Both the position numbers and the translations under genes were made by a program. Below the pieces are notes generated by a model, which saw nothing but the letters and a program-made list of their open reading frames with translations, searched no databases and was not told where the DNA came from. 64,000 bases of DNA from Butyriboletus loyo (Eukaryota > Basidiomycota > Agaricomycetes > Boletales > Boletaceae): the NCBI GenBank assembly GCA_038093515.1, contig JBBPSI010000069.1:54615-118614 (forward strand). Reading direction: 5' to 3'. Position 1 is the stretch's first letter; each line of letters starts with the position of its first letter. This document shows positions 1-11,329 of the stretch, in pieces.

Positions 1-784
1 ACCGATCTGAAGCAAGGAAGCGTCCGAAATACTTCTAGGTGAAGGAGTACTACAATAACTGCAGAGAATGTGACCATGATCGTATGTGTTCCGCCAAAGG
101 AATCGATGTCGGCGGCCGACACATGCGGATCCTCGGGCAGATCGCCGAGCAAGGGTGGGGGAGACAGCGCGGTCTCGATGTTGGCGATACGGTCGCCCAG
201 GTTCGCGCCGAACACCAGTGGGACAGAGTGTCCCGATGGGGGCGAGGCACACCACGTATCGTCTGTCGCCACTTTCTGAAGCCGCGCGGACGTGGGTGTA
301 TACAGTCCAGACGCCGAGCAAGTAAAGAAACGTTGTGAAAACGTCGTCTCGTTGCTGCGTCACCTGAAAAGTTGAGCAGACACCGCGAGGGGCAACGCGT
401 TTAACTTCAAGAGTCGGACTGTCACCCTGCCGTCTGGGTCCATCATCTTTCTCAATGTACTGCACACCGATCATGGCAAGGACGGTAAATGACAGCACAT
501 TGATAGTGAACCGAAGGTACAGGCCCCTCGATATCTCGTCTGCCCTGCGCGTCATCTCGAGATCGGATGTCAGGTCGAGTTTCAACATGCTGTTCTCGGA
601 AGGTCGCGTGCGACGATCGCAGTCAATTCGGAGTAGGGTAAATTGTGAATGTGCGCCCTTGTCATTAGTATCGTCACCAGCGAGCCCTCGTGAGTGTGGA
701 GAACGAGTAGATTCGATAATCTGCTATAGCGAATTCCTGTTTGCAAGGATGCCCCAGGTCTTGGCCATTCGCACTAGGTCTTAA
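1..784 (-). pseudogene. FOL1 relic A1 (DHNA and HPPK part)
   Basis: Read on the minus strand, bases 70-250 give the HPPK start 'GANLGDRIANIETAL', which aligns with 'GSNLGDRFANIETAL' of the intact FOL1 at 32.2-34.8 kb, followed by a VSAAD-type stretch matching VSVVD. Bases about 390-780 align with the FOL1 DHNA region: the 'GVQYIEK' stretch matches 'GVNPQERIEK', and the 5' segment around 'TDDKGAHSQFTLL' matches 'TDDKEEHSHATLL'. The reading frame shifts several times and about 200 bp of the DHNA region is missing, so no folate enzyme can be made. The DHPS part, if any, lies left of the window. Homology is seen directly; pseudogene status follows from the frame breaks. Confidence 0.8.
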
Positions 785-948
785 TTACTTGGATCTGTGA
801 CGAACAAGAAAAATATCAATCACGAATGAGCTTATCAGGACACGCGCTGATGCTGCGATGCGACATGAACTTGAAGAATTGCATGGTCCATGTCTATATG
901 TTTGTGACCCAGCATTGTAGCTACATCTATTGCATTGAATATCATCGG

Positions 949-2300
949 TCAATGCGTCCCATCTTCTGCGCTCGAGCAACACATCCATGCGGGGAACCTG
1001 AACGAAAGGATAGTATCGTCGGATTCTCACTGGCGTGATCCGCTGTGAGTCAAAAAATGGAAGTAAAAGGCAAATGAGCATACTGTTAGATAAACCCTCC
1101 CGCCCGATGAATCGTTCGTTTGTCGTGCCTGACAGAAAATGGGCTGTCAAGACGAGATCTAGCATAATGAGAAAAAAAGACGTACGGGGCCTGCCACATT
1201 TGGACTTGCAGGGCCTTGCCCAGTCTGCGAGGTGTCCTGGTTTGGGTCATTGGGAACAGCAGGCACGGCAAGCGAGTTAGGCTGTAACGCGTGATGAGTT
1301 GGCGAGGTCTACTATCACCTGAAAAAAGACATACGAGACCCACCGTATTTGGATCTGCAGAACCTTGCCCGGTGCCCGAGGTGTCCTGGTTTGGATGTTT
1401 GGGAACAGCTGGCTTGGCAGCCGATTTAGGCTGTAACGTGTGATGAGTGACCGAAAACAAATACGAGGTACAGCGAACCTGTCGTTTTTGCTGCTTGACA
1501 ACGGGTTTTGCGACCGCTCGCTAAAATGACATGTTAGACGCGCTGCATCGTTTGTCTATCAAGAACACTCACTCGTACACGTTGACCCGCCACCATTGTC
1601 GAAGGACCCTGATTGGCAACATTTTCTCTTCCCGGGGACGGTGAACACGATCGCCGACTGGCAGCTCGATGCAACTGTCTAAAAGGTTGTTTTGACTTGT
1701 CCGCAATCTGGTCCTTGTTGTCCCTGCTAAATCGCGTCTGTAGCAACCTTTTGAACATCGGAAGGCCCTTGGATGACTCGGAAGTATGGTGATTCTCCAC
1801 TTGACGTGCCTCGGGAGGGTAAGTTGGTGGTATGGCATCCGATGGGGACGGTGGCTGCAGGAACGTCAACATGGAGATAAAAGAAGAATGTAGTGACCAC
1901 CGACCTCGTCAAAGTCGAACTGCGGGCCAGGGGTGCTTGATGGCACCTCGACCTGTGCCATCGTGAGAACTCGGTTTGACGCAAAAAGGATGCACTCATA
2001 CGTCAAGGAGATCGCTATGGGCGTCTTCACCGCGGTCCTGCGACACGGGTCGACTGAATTTCCCAGGACCTTCCTATGGTATGTACACATTGCAGGTGTC
2101 ATTATGAAAACCAGCGCCGAAAAGGAAATAGGTCAACCTCCTACCTCCAACAGACCATTGTCACTGTCCCCGCCATGGGTCTCCGACTCAGGCGGACCTG
2201 ATGCCGAGCGCTGTTCCTTGTGTTGACAAGTTAGTGCAGCTCTTACGGCGACAGGATGACAAGCTCCTACCGGACTCGATCTGGTGCTTTGTTGTCCTCA
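949..2300 (-). pseudogene. WD40 gene 3' part only (unit 1a), propeller missing
   Basis: This is the tail of the WD40 gene family found across the array, without its propeller exon. On the minus strand one sees the short 'FDFDE' exon (near 1.91 kb), the Ser/Pro-rich exon starting 'PPSPSDAIPPTYPP' (near 1.86 kb), the 'KSAAKPAVPKHPNQDT' exon, and a final exon ending in DGTH and a stop at 949. The 'KPAVPKHPNQD' exon is present twice in tandem (about 1,320-1,440 and 1,190-1,300). The first codon of the final exon is TGA where other units have CGA. Where the propeller should start (above 2,300) there is unrelated sequence with tandem repeats, so this unit cannot encode a complete protein. Confidence 0.7.
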
Positions 2301-2393
2301 ATATCAGTCGACGGTAACGAATCATTCACTGGTTGCGCCTAATAAAGTATGAGCTATTAATCTGTGATCCACTGTCAAACAAAAAGACACTCA

Positions 2394-2690
2394 CCTTCCT
2401 TGGCATACGTTCTTGATCCACCTGTAACGCAGGATAAACAAGGGTAACGACAACAAACTAAACAAACAACGAACCTCTACTGGAGGGGATGTCGCGACCT
2501 CTCGCTGCCACAAAATAGTTCATCAGACACCACACACTTTCCTTGGAAGACGTCCTTAATCCACCTGTAACGCAGGATAAACTAGGGCAACAAAAAACAA
2601 TTGAACAAACAACGAACCTTTACTGGCCGGGATGAGGGTATCGGGACCACTCGCCGCAATGAATGGTTCGTCAGACACACCGTGTAGTTT
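2394..2690. repeat. Two-copy tandem repeat, period about 143 bp
   Basis: The block beginning 'cttggcatacgttcttgatc' and containing 'cctgtaacgcaggataaac' at 2,421 recurs at 2,564 with the same following elements (aac-rich stretch, 'aacgaacctNtactgg', 'gttcgtcagacac'). The two copies are diverged. The repeat sits exactly where unit 1a should have its WD40 propeller and is not seen elsewhere in the window. No coding potential is visible. Confidence 0.75.
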
Positions 2691-2699
2691 CCCTATGAG

Positions 2700-3360
2700 A
2701 AAACACTTGGCCGTACAGTTATACGCTGACCCATCCCCTGACGCCCCTTGTTTGCAGTATTCACTCAGATCTAGGTTGCAGTGAACTGGGAATTGGATGG
2801 AAGATTGGCAGGCAAGTGGAACTTTGTTGGAAAGTCGACTTGGCAGTTGTTAGGAACCCATTTTTTCATGTCCCCGATTCAAAGTAAATCTACACGTTGC
2901 TTACACGCTGTTTCGAGATGTTTTCCATATTTACTTTTCTTTATTCTCGCCGTCGCCCTCGAGGGCGGTATGTTTGATCCTTGTTTGTTCGTGGTTATGT
3001 CGCTCGATTAAAAGAGAGTTTCTATGGGAACCAGAATGAACAAGACATTCAATGTCGAAGCGCGAGGAATGCGATATCCTATCCTGCCAGTGGCATGCAA
3101 ACGTCTTAGTTGACACCCCTGTCTGTTCGCAGCAGCGCGGACTTATATTTCAGATATTGTCTTCCGATCCCAAATTCCGAATCGGTGTGCGTATAGACTT
3201 GTTTGCTGGTCGTTGAGCGAATACCGTAGCGAGCTCAATCGTGGACAGGCTTGTCGGGCCCCGTGCGAACACTGCGAGGCGACACAAAGCGAAATAAATG
3301 CACAATTGATGTCCACATGCTCATGAGCCATTATTGTATCTACCTGTACCGCATTGAATC
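2700..3360. other. Stretch without recognisable gene
   Basis: Only short open frames occur here (up to about 76 codons) and none resembles a family I know. The right end (about 3,230-3,360) starts to resemble the conserved block downstream of WD40 units ('atgtgtcccatcttctg' near 3,370). The rest looks unique in the window. Confidence 0.5.
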
Positions 3361-3367
3361 GATTAGA

Positions 3368-4976
3368 TCAATGTGTCCCATCTTCTGTACCTGAGCAGCA
3401 ACACAACCACGCGGGAAACGTGATAGAAAGGATAGTATTGCCCGACTCTCGCTGATGCCGATCCACTGTGAGTCTAACAATGTAAGTTAAAGGAAAACGA
3501 ACGTGCCGTTAGATGGACCCTCCTGGCTGATGGCTGAGATGGATCGTTTGCTTGTCGTGCCTCATAAAAAATGAGCTATCGGGACGGGGGCTAGCATCAC
3601 CAGCAAAACAACATACGGAGTCCGGCGGGTTTGGATCTGCAGGAGCTTGCCTGGCGTACGAGGTGTCCTGGTTCGGATGGTTGGGAACAGTAGGCTTGGC
3701 ATGTGATTTAGGCTGTAACGTGTGGTGAGTGACCGAAAACAAACTCGAGTAACAACAAACCTCTCGTTTTGGTCGTTCGACAATGGGTTTCGCCACCGCT
3801 CGCTGAAATGATATGCTAGATGCGCTGTATCCGTTCATCTATCAAAAACTCTCGCTTGTACATGTTGACCCGCAGTCATCGTCGAAGGACCTTCCTTGGC
3901 AGCATTTTCTCTCGCTCGTGACGGGGAACGGGGTGGATGGATGGATGGATGGATGGCGCGACTTTCTAGGAGGTCGATTGGGCGCATCCGAGATCAGGGT
4001 CTTGTGAATCTTATTGACAGTGTATGGGTTGGGAAGAATACTGTTGAGACTTCGAATGTCAAATTTTCCGTCATCTCGTCCAGTGACAAGACAGGCATTA
4101 TCTGACGAGATGGCAATTGACTGTATGTCTGTGCTGTCCTCAGTGACAGGGACAATCTGAGAGAGAGTTGATGTGTCGAGGAACCAGATGGAATTTGGTG
4201 TGAAAGTAGCGATAAATTTCCCGTTGGCAGCTAGAGCGATAGATTCGACACCATATTGACTGAGAATCTCTGATTCAGCGAGTTGGATCCCAGTGGAGGC
4301 ATTGAATAACTTAATTCTGTTGGCATCAGACATGGTAAAGATTTGGTCATTGTTTGCCCACACAAGCGGAGTGTCAGAGAATGTTGAGGGTGCGATAGTA
4401 TTGAGAGTGAGGAGCACACCACCGTTTTCACTGTCAAAAACACGGATGGGGTTATCCCAGCAGGCGATGGCAATGTGCTCGCCATTGGGGGAGAATCCAG
4501 TGACATAATTCTGAAGTTGGAGTGGGCCAACAAGCCTCTGCCCTGTCGTTATGCTCCAAATGCTTGCTGCTCCGTAAGTTCCAGTAGCAAACTTGGTCGA
4601 TTCCGGCGAGACGTCGACTGCATATATGCTGTTTGTCCCCTCCACCTCGACGAGTTTTTCTTGGATTTCTGCATCCCACACGCTCGCTCCCCTCCTCCAT
4701 GTCCCACATACAACCGACCTGTGATCTCTCGACACTGCAATGGCAGTCAAGTCCATTCCCGTTTGCTTCCCCACCTCTCGACTATCTGTGAGTCGCCAAC
4801 GCCGAATCCCATCGGGACTCCCGCTGAAAAAGTGTATTCGGTCAGGGTGTAAAGTGACCGAAAACACCCTACCAGGGAATCCGGTGTCAAGGATAGTTAT
4901 ATGGTCTTACTAAATCGTCAGCATTGCAACTCACTCTTCAGAACTGCTACGCACTGGCAGTATTTGTCGACGACAT
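3368..4976 (-). pseudogene. WD40 repeat protein gene, unit 1b, deleted tail
   Basis: The propeller (about 4,040-4,880, minus) is open and carries seven WD-like blades with 'ILDTGFPG', 'FSPNGEHIA' and 'TGRDDGK' motifs. Several features suggest it is broken. The donor after the first mini-exon (ATG at 4,976, 'MSSTNT') reads ACTGCCAGTG instead of the ACCGGTGCGT of the other units. The donor after the last blade is GTCAAT instead of GTAAGT. The linker exons and most of the Ser/Pro exon are deleted, so the propeller runs through a GGAT microsatellite (3,933-3,957) directly into the end of the tail in a wrong frame. The 3' tail exons down to a GTH stop at 3,368 remain. The propeller ORF alone could still be translated from an internal start. 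Confidence 0.65.
3933..3957. repeat. GGAT microsatellite at a deletion junction
   Basis: About six GGAT units in a row lie exactly between the 3' end of the unit 1b propeller and the remaining piece of its tail. Other units have several hundred bases of linker exons here. Confidence 0.85.
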
Positions 4977-5783
4977 CTTCACAAATGGTACACGATCGTC
5001 GGTGTCAAAATGTCAAGGAACAAAGTGTCTCGGTTTGTGTAAAGTTGAACCATAAACACGTTTCCTTATTCTCAACATGGGTTTGTGCATGCGGGTGCCT
5101 CGTGTCCTTGGCACCTATTCTTTCTTTTGGACCGCAGCTATCTGACCTTGTTGCGGCGACCAGGCGAGCAGTCAATATCGGCGAAACCCTCCTTTTCCGG
5201 GGGCGATGTACGACTGCTTATGATCTTCGGCTGCGGGATTTGGTTCACGACGAGTGTACAATCTGCATTAGACCAACTCGCGACACACGTTATCGAAAAA
5301 GGGCATGTTCATACTCCAAATAAAGGTTTTCCGCATTCACGCTAGAAGTCCCTTCCGTGCACAAAACATGCCAGCACGTTGTCGAAAGGGGCATGCTGAT
5401 ACTCGGAATGAAGGTTTTTCGTAAAATAGAAGAGGAATGTGCATTTGGACACCTACTCGGACCACGTCACATTCATGTTTGTTGCGAGGGTGGGCGTTCT
5501 CATCGCCCCTACATGTCTTTCCGGGGCTCGCACGGTTGTGCTCACACATAGCTCCGTTTACACCACCAATGCCTTCCAACGCCCAGCGATAGTTCCCTGG
5601 TTTATCACGGTCCCAGGGATCCACATGAAAGCAACAAAATCACCAGTGATTGCTCAGTCGCTATGCGAAGGTTTGGGGAGCAGACGCTATGAACGCGGTA
5701 TGTGCGTCAGTGTGATCGTCCGTATGCTAATGTCTGATGCGTTCTACCGTGGGGATAGTCATCGGTGAGACAGTTGCAACAGA
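4977..5783. promoter_or_regulatory. Upstream flank of WD40 unit 1b
   Basis: This region matches the flanks upstream of the other WD40 units (for example 8,974-9,560 and 31,480-32,150) and, at 5,740-5,800, the 3' flank of FOL1 (compare 32,135-32,200). It should hold the promoter of the minus-strand WD40 gene. Open frames inside it are short and not shared in one frame between copies. No TATA box or other element is convincing by eye. Confidence 0.5.
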
Positions 5784-6640
5784 TTGGCACCAGAGAGGGG
5801 GTTCGTGGTGTTATCGACTCCAAATCACAGAGGCGACGGCAACGACATCGCGCATCTCGGCCACATCATGGACCCTCACCACACTCGCCCCCTGTTGAAT
5901 AGCACACGCCACAGCCGCCGCGGTCGCCCACCCCCTCTCTTGCGTACTCGTCTTCCGTCCCTTGTACGTCCCTTCCACATCCAGCTCCTCCAACACCACC
6001 CCAAACAGCAACGGATATCCCGCCAGTATATTCCCAGGCTCGTCCGCTGTCACCCCACCCAAATTGCGCATCAGTGCCAACCGTCCCTCCACAGGCTTTC
6101 TGAGCCCGATTCTAATATCGACGAGGACCAGCCATCGACGAACCCCACCCGGGCCTCGTACGATGGGATCCACCTTGTGTCCGAGCTTTGTTTGGATGGC
6201 AGGGACGGTCCAGCGGGGTAGGCATCATAGTTCTTGCTCGAACCTGCGTCCCCACGGGAATGCATCGACACCACCGGCACACCCAAGTCCCTCGCCACAC
6301 TCCACATCTTGGCGAGGTGTTCTATAGACGTGGCATCGAACGGATAGGTAGGGCCTGTAAAGGCATGTACGTCATTGATACAGTTGGCACCCGCGCAGAC
6401 GGCTTGCTCGGCGATGTCCCAGCAGAAGGTGTCGACAGAGAGGAGAGCTTATCGGACCACACCATCGGCGTGTGTGCGGATGGCTTGGATGACGGGGGCG
6501 ACACGCCAGATTTCTTCCTCAGTCAAGACGAAATTGGCGCCAGGACGGGTGGCATAGCCCCCGACGTCGATGATATTGGTATCAAAGGCAACATAAATCA
6601 CTGTGCAGGCGCTCACGGTATGGACCATATCGTGTCCGGA
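5784..6640 (-). pseudogene. FOL1 relic C1 (DHPS part)
   Basis: The minus strand reads through most of the dihydropteroate synthase domain: a DVGGYATRPGA segment (DIGGYSTRPGA in the intact gene), 'MHSRGDAGS', then 'GGVRRWLVLVDIRIGL' (intact: DPGIGF), 'LAGYPLLFG' and the C-terminal 'VVRVHDVAEMRDVV'. There is a 1-bp deletion near 6,205-6,215 that shifts frame just after 'NYDAYPAG'. A 27-bp in-frame gap removes the nine residues ASKKSVLGA after 'GYPLLFG', taking out the lysine/serine loop that DHPS needs for substrate binding. The DPG of the substrate motif is changed to DIR. It therefore cannot be a working DHPS. It ends before the HPPK and DHNA parts and joins the 3' flank of WD40 unit 2. Confidence 0.88.
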
Positions 6641-6841
6641 ACCACGGGGTATACAAGGTTTGGTATATTACAGATCCGTAGAGCGTAGACTCGATCTGCT
6701 AGCGAGTCCCTGGTTTGGAGGGGAAATCAGGTCTTGGTTGCTCGCACTCAGTCGTATTCGGACCCACGACGAACAAGAAAAAGATCGATGTCTACTTGCT
6801 CACGATGCAGGCTCTATCTGCATTACATTGAACCTCATCAA

Positions 6842-8973
6842 TTAATGCGTCCCATCACCTGTGCCCGAGCAAAAACACATCCATGTGGGGAATTTGACCG
6901 AAAGGACAGCACCATCTGATTCTCACTGGCGTGATCCACCTCCAGTCAGACAGTGCAAGTTAGAGGGAAAAGCGCCCACCGTTATATGAACTCTCCCCTC
7001 TGATGGTTGAGATGAATCGTTTGTTTGTTGCGCCTGTCAAGGAATGAGCTGTTACGACAAGGTCCGCCATCAAAAGAAAGACACACGGGGCCCGCTGCAT
7101 TTGGATCTGCAGAACCTTGCCCGGTGCCCAAGGTATTCTGGTTCGGATGGTTAGAAACAGCTGGTTTGGCAACCGATTTATGCTGTAAGGTGTGGTGAGT
7201 GACTGAGAACAAACTCGAGGAACAGCGAACCTGTCGTTTTTCCCGCTTGACAACGGGTTTCGCGACCGCTCGCTAAAATGACGTGTTAGACGCGCTGCAT
7301 CATTCGTATATCAAGGACACTCACTCGTACACGTTGACCCGCAGCCATCGTCGAAGGACCCTGATTGGCAGCATCTTCTCTCGCGGGTGGCGGGGAACGC
7401 GATCGCTGACTGGCAGCTCGATGCAGTTGTCCAAAGGGTTGTTTTGGCTTGTCTAGGAAAATCTGGTCCTTGTTGCTCCTACTAAACTGCGTCTGTAGCA
7501 ATTTTTTGAATGTCAGAAGGCGCTTGGATGACTCGGCAGTATGGCGATTGTCTGCTTGACGCGCCACTGGAGGGTAAGTCGCTGGTGTGGCATCCGATGG
7601 GGACGGTGGCTGCAGGAGCGTCAACACGGAGATAAACGAAGAATGTAATGACCACCGACCTCGTCAAAGTCGAACTGTGGACCAGGCATGCTCAATGGCA
7701 CCTCGACCTATGCAATGGTGAGAACTCGGTTCGAAGCAAAAAGGATGAACTCATACGTCAAGCAGATCACTGTTGGCGTCTTCACTGCGGTCCTCCAACA
7801 CGGCTCGACTGGATTGCCCCGGATCTTCCTTTTGTATGGGATATATTGAAGGAGTGAGTGTACAACTCTTTGAGTGACCGAGTGAAAGCTCCTACCGGAT
7901 TAGAGTCGGGTAATTCTTTGTCGTGATCGCCCAAGGACGAAGTCTGGTGGTCTTCCTGATGTCCGCTTGTTCAACATGAGAGATCTTTTACATGCCTGTG
8001 AAATATACTTACAGTGTATGTATTGGGAAGGATACTGTTGAGATTTCGAATGACAATTTTTCCGTCATCTCGTCCAGTGACAAGATATGTGTTATTTGGG
8101 GAGAGGGTAATTGACTGTATGTTTGTGCTGTCCTCGATGACAGGGACAATCTGAGAGAGAGTCGATGTGTCGAAGAACAAGATAGACTTCGATGTAGATG
8201 TGGCGATGAATTTTCCGTTGGCAGCTAGAGCAATAGACCCAGCCCTGTTGCCAGTAAGAATCTCTGATTCAGCGAGTTGGACCCCTGTGGAGGCATTGAA
8301 TGACTTGATTCTGTAGTCGTTAGATGCAGTGAAGATTTGGTCATCATTTGACCACACAAGGAGAGTGACATAGAATTCTGAGAGTGTGGTAGTATCGAGG
8401 GTGAGGAGCACATCACCGTTGCGACTGTCGAAAATGCGGATGGGACCATGATAGCAGGCAGTGGCGATGTGCTCGCCATTCGGGGAGAACCGGATTCCTG
8501 TTGCATCCTTGTCAAGTTGGAGCGGGCCAACGAGTCTCTTGCCAGTCGTTATGCTGCAAATGCTCGCTGCTTTGTCAGTCCCGATAGCAAACTTGGTCGA
8601 ATCCGATGAGACATCGACCGCATATACATCGTTTGTCCCCTCCACCTCGACCAGCTTTTCTTGGAGTTCGGCGTCCCACACACTCGCCCCTCCACCATAG
8701 GTCCCACATACAACCCACTTGTGATCTCTCGACACTGCAATGGTGTTCAAATCCATTCCTGTTTGCTTCCCCACCTCTTTACTGTCTGCAAGTCGCCAAC
8801 GCCAAATCCCATCGGTACTCCCACTGAAAAAGTGTATTCCATCTGGGTGGAAGGCGACCGCCCACACCCTACCAGAGTATCCAGTGTCCAGGATAGTCAT
8901 ACGGTCTTGCTAAATTGTGAGCATTGCAACTCACTCTTCAGAACCACTACGCACCGGTATTTGTTGATGACAT
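6842..8973 (-). CDS. WD40 repeat protein, unit 2
   Basis: Exon 1 is 19 nt (8,955-8,973, 'MSSTNT' plus one base, donor GTGCGT). Exon 2 (8,013-8,905) encodes a complete seven-blade WD40 propeller of about 300 residues, beginning 'RMTILDTGYSG' and ending 'ILPNTYT'. Linker exons follow: EDHQTSSLGDHDKELPDSNP, 'EDPGQSSRAVLEDRSED', 'VEVPLSMPGPQFDFDE'. Then come a Ser/Pro/Arg-rich exon (about 7,325-7,605), a 'KPAVSNHPNQN' exon and a 'TNDSSQPSEGRV' exon. The final exon starts with TGA (stop at 6,923) where unit 6 has CGA, so the usual C-terminus (to 6,842) is lost, about 28 residues. The propeller and most of the tail look intact. Such propellers are protein-interaction platforms; the partner is unknown. 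No NACHT or HET domain is visible upstream. Confidence 0.75.
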
Positions 8974-10029
8974 CTTCACAAATGGTACGCAATTGTCGGT
9001 GTCAAAATATCAAGAAACAAGGTGTCTCGGCTCGTTGGTAAAGTTGAACCATAAACATGTTTCCTCATTCTCAATATGGGCTGATGCCTCGTGTCCTTGG
9101 CGCTTATTCTTACTTGGATCCCAGCTATCTGGCCTCGTTGCGGCGACCAGGCGAGCAGTCAATATCAGCGAAACTCTCCTCTTCCGCGGGACGGTGTACG
9201 ATTGCTCGTGATACTTGGCTGCAGGAGTTGGTTCATGATGAGTGTAAAATCCGCGTTAGACCAACTCGCGACATCGCGCACAAAATACGCTGACAAGTTC
9301 TCGAAAGGGGCGTGCTCATACTCCAAACTTGAATGAAGGTTTTCCATGAAATGGGAGGCGAACGTACGTTTGCGCACACTTGGACCTCGTCACATCCACA
9401 TCCATGGGCAGACCAGGCGTTCTCACGCTTCCTACGTGCCTCTCTGGGGCTCGAATGGTTGTGCTGACAGTTTCATTGCCGCCACCAATGCTCGACGACA
9501 GCTCCCTGGTTCACCACGAGCGCACTGTCTCACAGGCATCCACATGAAACCCACTTAACTGGCGGTGATCGCTCTCCATTGGTAGGCGGGGGTGTTGGAC
9601 GCGGAAGCTACGAATGTGGTATATGCGTCACTGAGTGAGCGTATGCCAATCTCGGGTGTGTTCCACCACCAGCCCATGCAGTAGGAAAGTGCCGCATCGC
9701 GATGTTCTAACGAACCTTCGAGGTCGACGAGACGGTTCACAACTTCTCTTCAATACCGATCTCGCGACCTCGATCAAGATGATCATCACAGTGGTTGATA
9801 TGACCAACAGTGGCGATGATGCCGAGTCGCTCGTTGAATCGATACGTCTCAGAATCGCGGTGCGTGGATCCTATCGTGTCCAGTGTGCTCTCCTGGATGA
9901 CGTTTACCTTGCATAGTGTACCCAACATATCATATGTGACGCATGGCCAGCGCTGAGCGCTCCTTCCAACTGCCCCCCAAAAAAGGATGCTCCCCAATGA
10001 AGCATGTTTATGGACGTATACTTGAGCTC
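8974..10029. promoter_or_regulatory. Upstream flank of WD40 unit 2
   Basis: This is the intergenic region between the WD40 start and the neighbouring FOL1-derived segment. It is highly similar to 14,916-16,010 and 26,221-27,110, and partly to 19,130-19,800. A minus-strand open stretch ('LEGSLEHRDAALSYC', 9,740-9,555) is conserved in three copies but has a stop after 'AITAS' here, and I cannot link it to an exon. I treat the region as promoter and spacer. Confidence 0.5.
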
Positions 10030-10860
10030 AATGATATCCGTTGAATGGGTGGTGTTACAAAAGGGAGGGAGGGTTACTATTGCTTTTACTGCTCGATTTC
10101 GTCTTGGGCCTACGGAAAGGTGTCAGATCACTAATCCTAGCACGGAACTTGAGGATGTTCCCGCACGAATGCGTTGGCTAATTGTTTGGTTGCAACGAAA
10201 CAAGGTTGTCTGTAAATAGGAGTCAGTGACAACCGTCGCTTTCACGGCCCCTGTCGGTTGGACGGTGTGTGCTTGGACGAGGAGGCTTTCGATGCAATGA
10301 ATGCGCTGGAATACAAAGCAGCCGCAGCTCTACCTTCACTTTATGTCGACGAGAGAAATAATCACCTGCATCCTTGACGTAGTATTGATGTTTTCGCTAG
10401 CCCAGATGCGCACACCTCTTCGCGCGTTAGATGTACAACGGCAGCAGATGGATACTTCAGCAACTGGACTGGACCAAGGACATATGCATTTGTGCATGCG
10501 AGCAGCATGGGTGTGGGATAGCGGGTCGATTTTATGGCCCCTTTGTCGACGATGATACTCTGGAGGCAAGGCAGAGGGGACCGACGGGCCTTCTGGAGAA
10601 GCGATGTCCTCCAGCGATGTCACCCTTTGCCATGTGGAGCACGATTGGTGCTGATAATTATATTACTTGGATGGCCGCGTTCAACGAGAAGAGAAGACAT
10701 GCCTGAGATTCTCTTGCCACTGAGCCCTGAACTTTCCGTTGTCGAATCCCCTTGTTATCGGTATCGTCACCAGAGGGGGCGGTATGAAGAGAGCTCGCTG
10801 ACATGGATGATATCCCGGAACGAGTGAACTCGCCGATAGAAAAGCGAGTGGGTGTTCGCA
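10030..10860 (-). pseudogene. FOL1 5'-end relic R1 and unassigned sequence
   Basis: The right end (about 10,700-10,830, minus) aligns with the start of FOL1: 'GATATCATCCATGTCAGCGA' matches 'GACACCATCCACATCGCCGA', and 'ACCGATAACAAGG' matches 'ACCGATGACAAGG'. It is out of frame and without a start codon. The remainder (10,030-10,690) is shared with 19,690-20,520 and 27,120-27,600 but resembles nothing I recognise. Confidence 0.5.
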
Positions 10861-11200
10861 AGGGGACTGCCAGGTTTTCGTAGCTCGCACCAAGTCGTAC
10901 TTGGATCCGTGACAAACAATAACAAGATCGCAGGAGGAGATGTGAATATTTGACTTCCTCAGTGAGCGTCGGACGAATATGCTAGCGCACGAGCTCAGCC
11001 ACGAGTGGGCTCAGCAGGACACGTGCCGATGCTGCGAGGCGACACGAACTTGAAGAATTGCGTGGTCTACGGATTCTCGCTAGCCCACTTTGAGTCAGAC
11101 AACGCAAGTGGAAAATGAAAATAAGCGTACCGTTAGATGGACTCTCTGGGCTGATGGATCACTGGCTTGTTGTGCTTTGGCTTCCTGGCTGTCCCTGGTG
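10861..11200 (-). pseudogene. Truncated WD40 3' end
   Basis: Sequence matching the 3' end and downstream flank of the WD40 units ('tgatgctgcgaggcgacacgaacttgaaga', shared with 20,800 and 28,000 and related to 24,030) runs up to the end of the tail and then breaks off. No propeller follows. Confidence 0.5.
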
Positions 11201-11329
11201 TTTTCAACATAAGCTCGCCTGCAAGTGCGATCGAGATCGTCATCTACTGTTCAGTGATCTCAATATACACAAGCAATGCATCGACGATGCAGTGGGGGTC
11301 CCGCATCACGCGTATCGTCTTTACACAAG

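Noticed and set aside
455..784. 109-codon plus-strand open frame
   Set aside because: Antisense to the DHNA-derived part of FOL1 relic A1.
4475..4852. Plus-strand open frames over the WD40 propellers (also at 8,606-9,041, 18,816-19,208, 25,907-26,308, 31,189-31,546)
   Set aside because: The WD blade pattern is on the minus strand and the plus frames share no splice sites or start context.
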